Shown here: piece by piece, positions 6,957 to 8,299 of the stretch
Layout of the letters: every line of letters begins with the position of its first letter
Numbering within the stretch: position 1 is the stretch's first letter
Assembly (NCBI GenBank): GCA_041486365.1
Contig: JBGPLH010000131.1
Location: 1-8,299, forward strand
Source of the DNA: JBGPLH01 sp041486365 [NCBI: Thermodesulfobacteriota bacterium]
Lineage (GTDB): Bacteria > JAUYMQ01
Length of the DNA: 8,299 bases
Direction: 5' to 3'
Position numbers and translations under genes: made by a program
Notes under the pieces: generated by a model
Database searches by the model: none
Told to the model about the DNA's origin: nothing
The model's input: the letters and a program-made list of their open reading frames with translations, nothing else

Positions 6957-8299
6957 ATGGAAAACGCCACCCCGATGGACCTCATCCGCTGGATCGTCGC
7001 CGCGCCGCTCGCGGGGACGATCCTGAACGGCCTGCTCGGCCGCCGGATGAACCGGCGGGGCGAGGGGCTGATCGCCCTCATCGGCTGCGGCAGCGTCGCG
7101 GTGTCCTTCGCCCTCGCCCTGGCCGCGGTCGCCCGGCTGCTCTCGCTCCCCCCGGAGTCCCGCCTCCTCGTCGATCACGTCTACACCTGGATCCAGGTCG
7201 GCGCCCTCCGCGCCGACGTGGCCTTCGCCGTCGATCCGCTCTCCGCCGTGATGCTTCTCGTGGTCACGGGCGTGGGCCTCCTGATCCATATCTATTCTGT
7301 CGGCTACATGCGCAAGGACCCCGGGTTCTGGCGCTACTTCTCGTACCTGAACCTCTTCATGTTCTCGATGCTCCTGCTCGTGCTCGGGGACAACCTGCTG
7401 CTCCTGTTCGTGGGCTGGGAAGGCGTGGGACTCTGCTCCTACCTGCTGATCGGCTTCTGGTACGAGGACCCCGAGAAGGCCAGCGCCGGGAAGAAGGCCT
7501 TCGTGGTGAACCGGGTGGGCGACTTCGGGTTCCTGCTCGGGATGTTCCTCCTCTTCTGGTCGCTCGCTTCCACGGGCGAGCCGACGCTCAACTTCGTCGA
7601 GATCGCATCTCGGGTCGGGACGCTCGCGGGCAGGACGGTTTCCTTCACGCTGCCGCTCGCCGGACCCCAGACCTGGGGACTGCTCACGGTGATCGGGCTC
7701 CTGCTCTTCGTGGGGGCCACCGGCAAGTCGGCCCAGATCCCGCTCTACGTCTGGCTCCCCGACGCGATGGCCGGCCCCACGCCCGTCTCCGCGCTCATTC
7801 ACGCCGCGACGATGGTGACCGCGGGCGTCTACATGGTCGCGCGGATGCACTTCCTGTACGACCTCGCGCCGGGCGCCCTGCAGACCGTCGCGGTGGTCGG
7901 CGGGGCCACGGCGCTCTTCGCGGCGACGATGGGCATCGCGCAGACGGACATCAAGAAGGTGCTGGCCTACTCCACGGTGAGCCAGCTCGGCTACATGTTC
8001 CTCGCCTGCGGCCTGGGCGCGTACCCGGCGGCGATCTTTCACCTGATGACGCACGCCTGCTTCAAGGGGCTCCTCTTCCTCGGCTCGGGCTCGGTGATCC
8101 ACGGCATGGGCGGCGAGCAGGACATGCGCCGGATGGGCGGCCTCGCGAAGCTCATGCCGATCACCACGTTGACCTTTCTCGCGGCGACGCTGGCGATCGC
8201 CGGGATCCCTCCCTTCGCCGGCTTCTTCTCGAAGGACGAGATCCTGTTCGAAGCGGTACGGGCCTCGACCGCCCTCTGGACGGTGGGCGCCGTGACCGC
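6957..8299 (+). CDS. nuoL: NADH-quinone oxidoreductase subunit L (ND5-type antiporter-like subunit), 3' end outside window
   Basis: The frame is open for 447 codons to the right edge, out of about 610-680 expected, so it is truncated by the window and not visibly broken. It is a multi-helix Mrp-antiporter-like protein. Landmarks are FAVDPLSAVMLLVVTGVGLLIHIYSVGYM at about 90-118, the GWEGVGLCSYLLIGFW block at 153-168 with the key Glu155, GATGKSAQIPLYVWLPDAMAGPTPVS at 253-278 with Lys257, IHAATMVTAGVY at 281-292, TDIKKVLAYSTVSQLGYM at 330-347, and HACFKGLLFLGSGS at 366-379 with Lys370. Glu155, Lys257 and Lys370 correspond to the proton-channel residues known in E. coli NuoL. GFFSKDEIL follows at 422-430. 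The start is ATG 6957 or ATG 6975; neither has a convincing ribosome binding site (GGGA is only 3 nt from 6957). I prefer 6957 with moderate certainty. Confidence 0.95.
   Translation, partial: MENATPMDLIRWIVAAPLAGTILNGLLGRRMNRRGEGLIALIGCGSVAVSFALALAAVARLLSLPPESRLLVDHVYTWIQVGALRADVAFAVDPLSAVMLLVVTGVGLLIHIYSVGYMRKDPGFWRYFSYLNLFMFSMLLLVLGDNLLLLFVGWEGVGLCSYLLIGFWYEDPEKASAGKKAFVVNRVGDFGFLLGMFLLFWSLASTGEPTLNFVEIASRVGTLAGRTVSFTLPLAGPQTWGLLTVIGLLLFVGATGKSAQIPLYVWLPDAMAGPTPVSALIHAATMVTAGVYMVARMHFLYDLAPGALQTVAVVGGATALFAATMGIAQTDIKKVLAYSTVSQLGYMFLACGLGAYPAAIFHLMTHACFKGLLFLGSGSVIHGMGGEQDMRRMGGLAKLMPITTLTFLAATLAIAGIPPFAGFFSKDEILFEAVRASTALWTVGAVT

Noticed and set aside
6882-8102. Minus-strand 406-codon frame opposite nuoL, rich in Glu, His and Arg
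   Set aside because: It is the antisense of a highly conserved membrane protein; the composition is the mirror image of hydrophobic codons and shows no domain.

Overview
The window is a nearly gapless stretch of a respiratory complex I (NADH:quinone oxidoreductase, nuo) operon. Every gene lies on the + strand, and the order is nuoC (3' end only), nuoD, nuoE, nuoF, nuoG, nuoH, nuoJ, nuoK, nuoL (5' part, running off the right edge). The DNA is strongly GC-rich, by eye about two thirds, with GC-rich third positions. NuoE, NuoF and NuoG are all present with their cofactor motifs, so the enzyme should oxidise NADH. The host looks like a high-GC bacterium; subtype features such as GANR in NuoH and an IGGECDR end to NuoD recall deltaproteobacterial or Acidobacteria-like lineages. 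Species or phylum cannot be fixed from the sequence alone.

Layout: 1-112 is the end of nuoC; 115-1317 is nuoD; 1314-1784 is nuoE, overlapping nuoD by ATGA; 1785-1896 is a spacer with three tandem 32-bp repeats; 1897-3186 is nuoF; 3187-3237 is a spacer with a hairpin; 3238-4830 is nuoG; 4833-5939 is nuoH, only 2 bp after nuoG; 5940-6032 is a spacer where nuoI would normally be; 6033-6530 is nuoJ; 6531-6613 is a hairpin-rich spacer; 6614-6916 is nuoK; 6917-6956 is a short hairpin spacer; 6957 to the end is nuoL. No non-coding stretch exceeds about 112 bp. No promoter, tRNA, rRNA, CRISPR array or insertion sequence is visible. The promoter must lie upstream of nuoC and the terminator beyond nuoL.

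How the genes work together: NuoF (FMN, NADH site, one 4Fe-4S), NuoE (2Fe-2S) and NuoG (2Fe-2S plus three 4Fe-4S) form the NADH-oxidising arm. NuoC and NuoD belong to the connecting, quinone-reducing module. NuoH, J, K and L are membrane subunits of the proton-pumping arm. NuoI, the ferredoxin-like subunit that carries electrons from the NuoG chain towards NuoB, is not between nuoH and nuoJ and must be encoded elsewhere if the complex is conventional.

The genes are ordinary complex I genes. The unusual content is in the spacers: nearly every gap longer than 30 bp holds a compact GC-rich hairpin. Two of the gaps share a GCGAAGC-centred mini-hairpin, and one tandem-repeat unit supplies the Shine-Dalgarno sequence of nuoF. 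NuoG is also markedly short.
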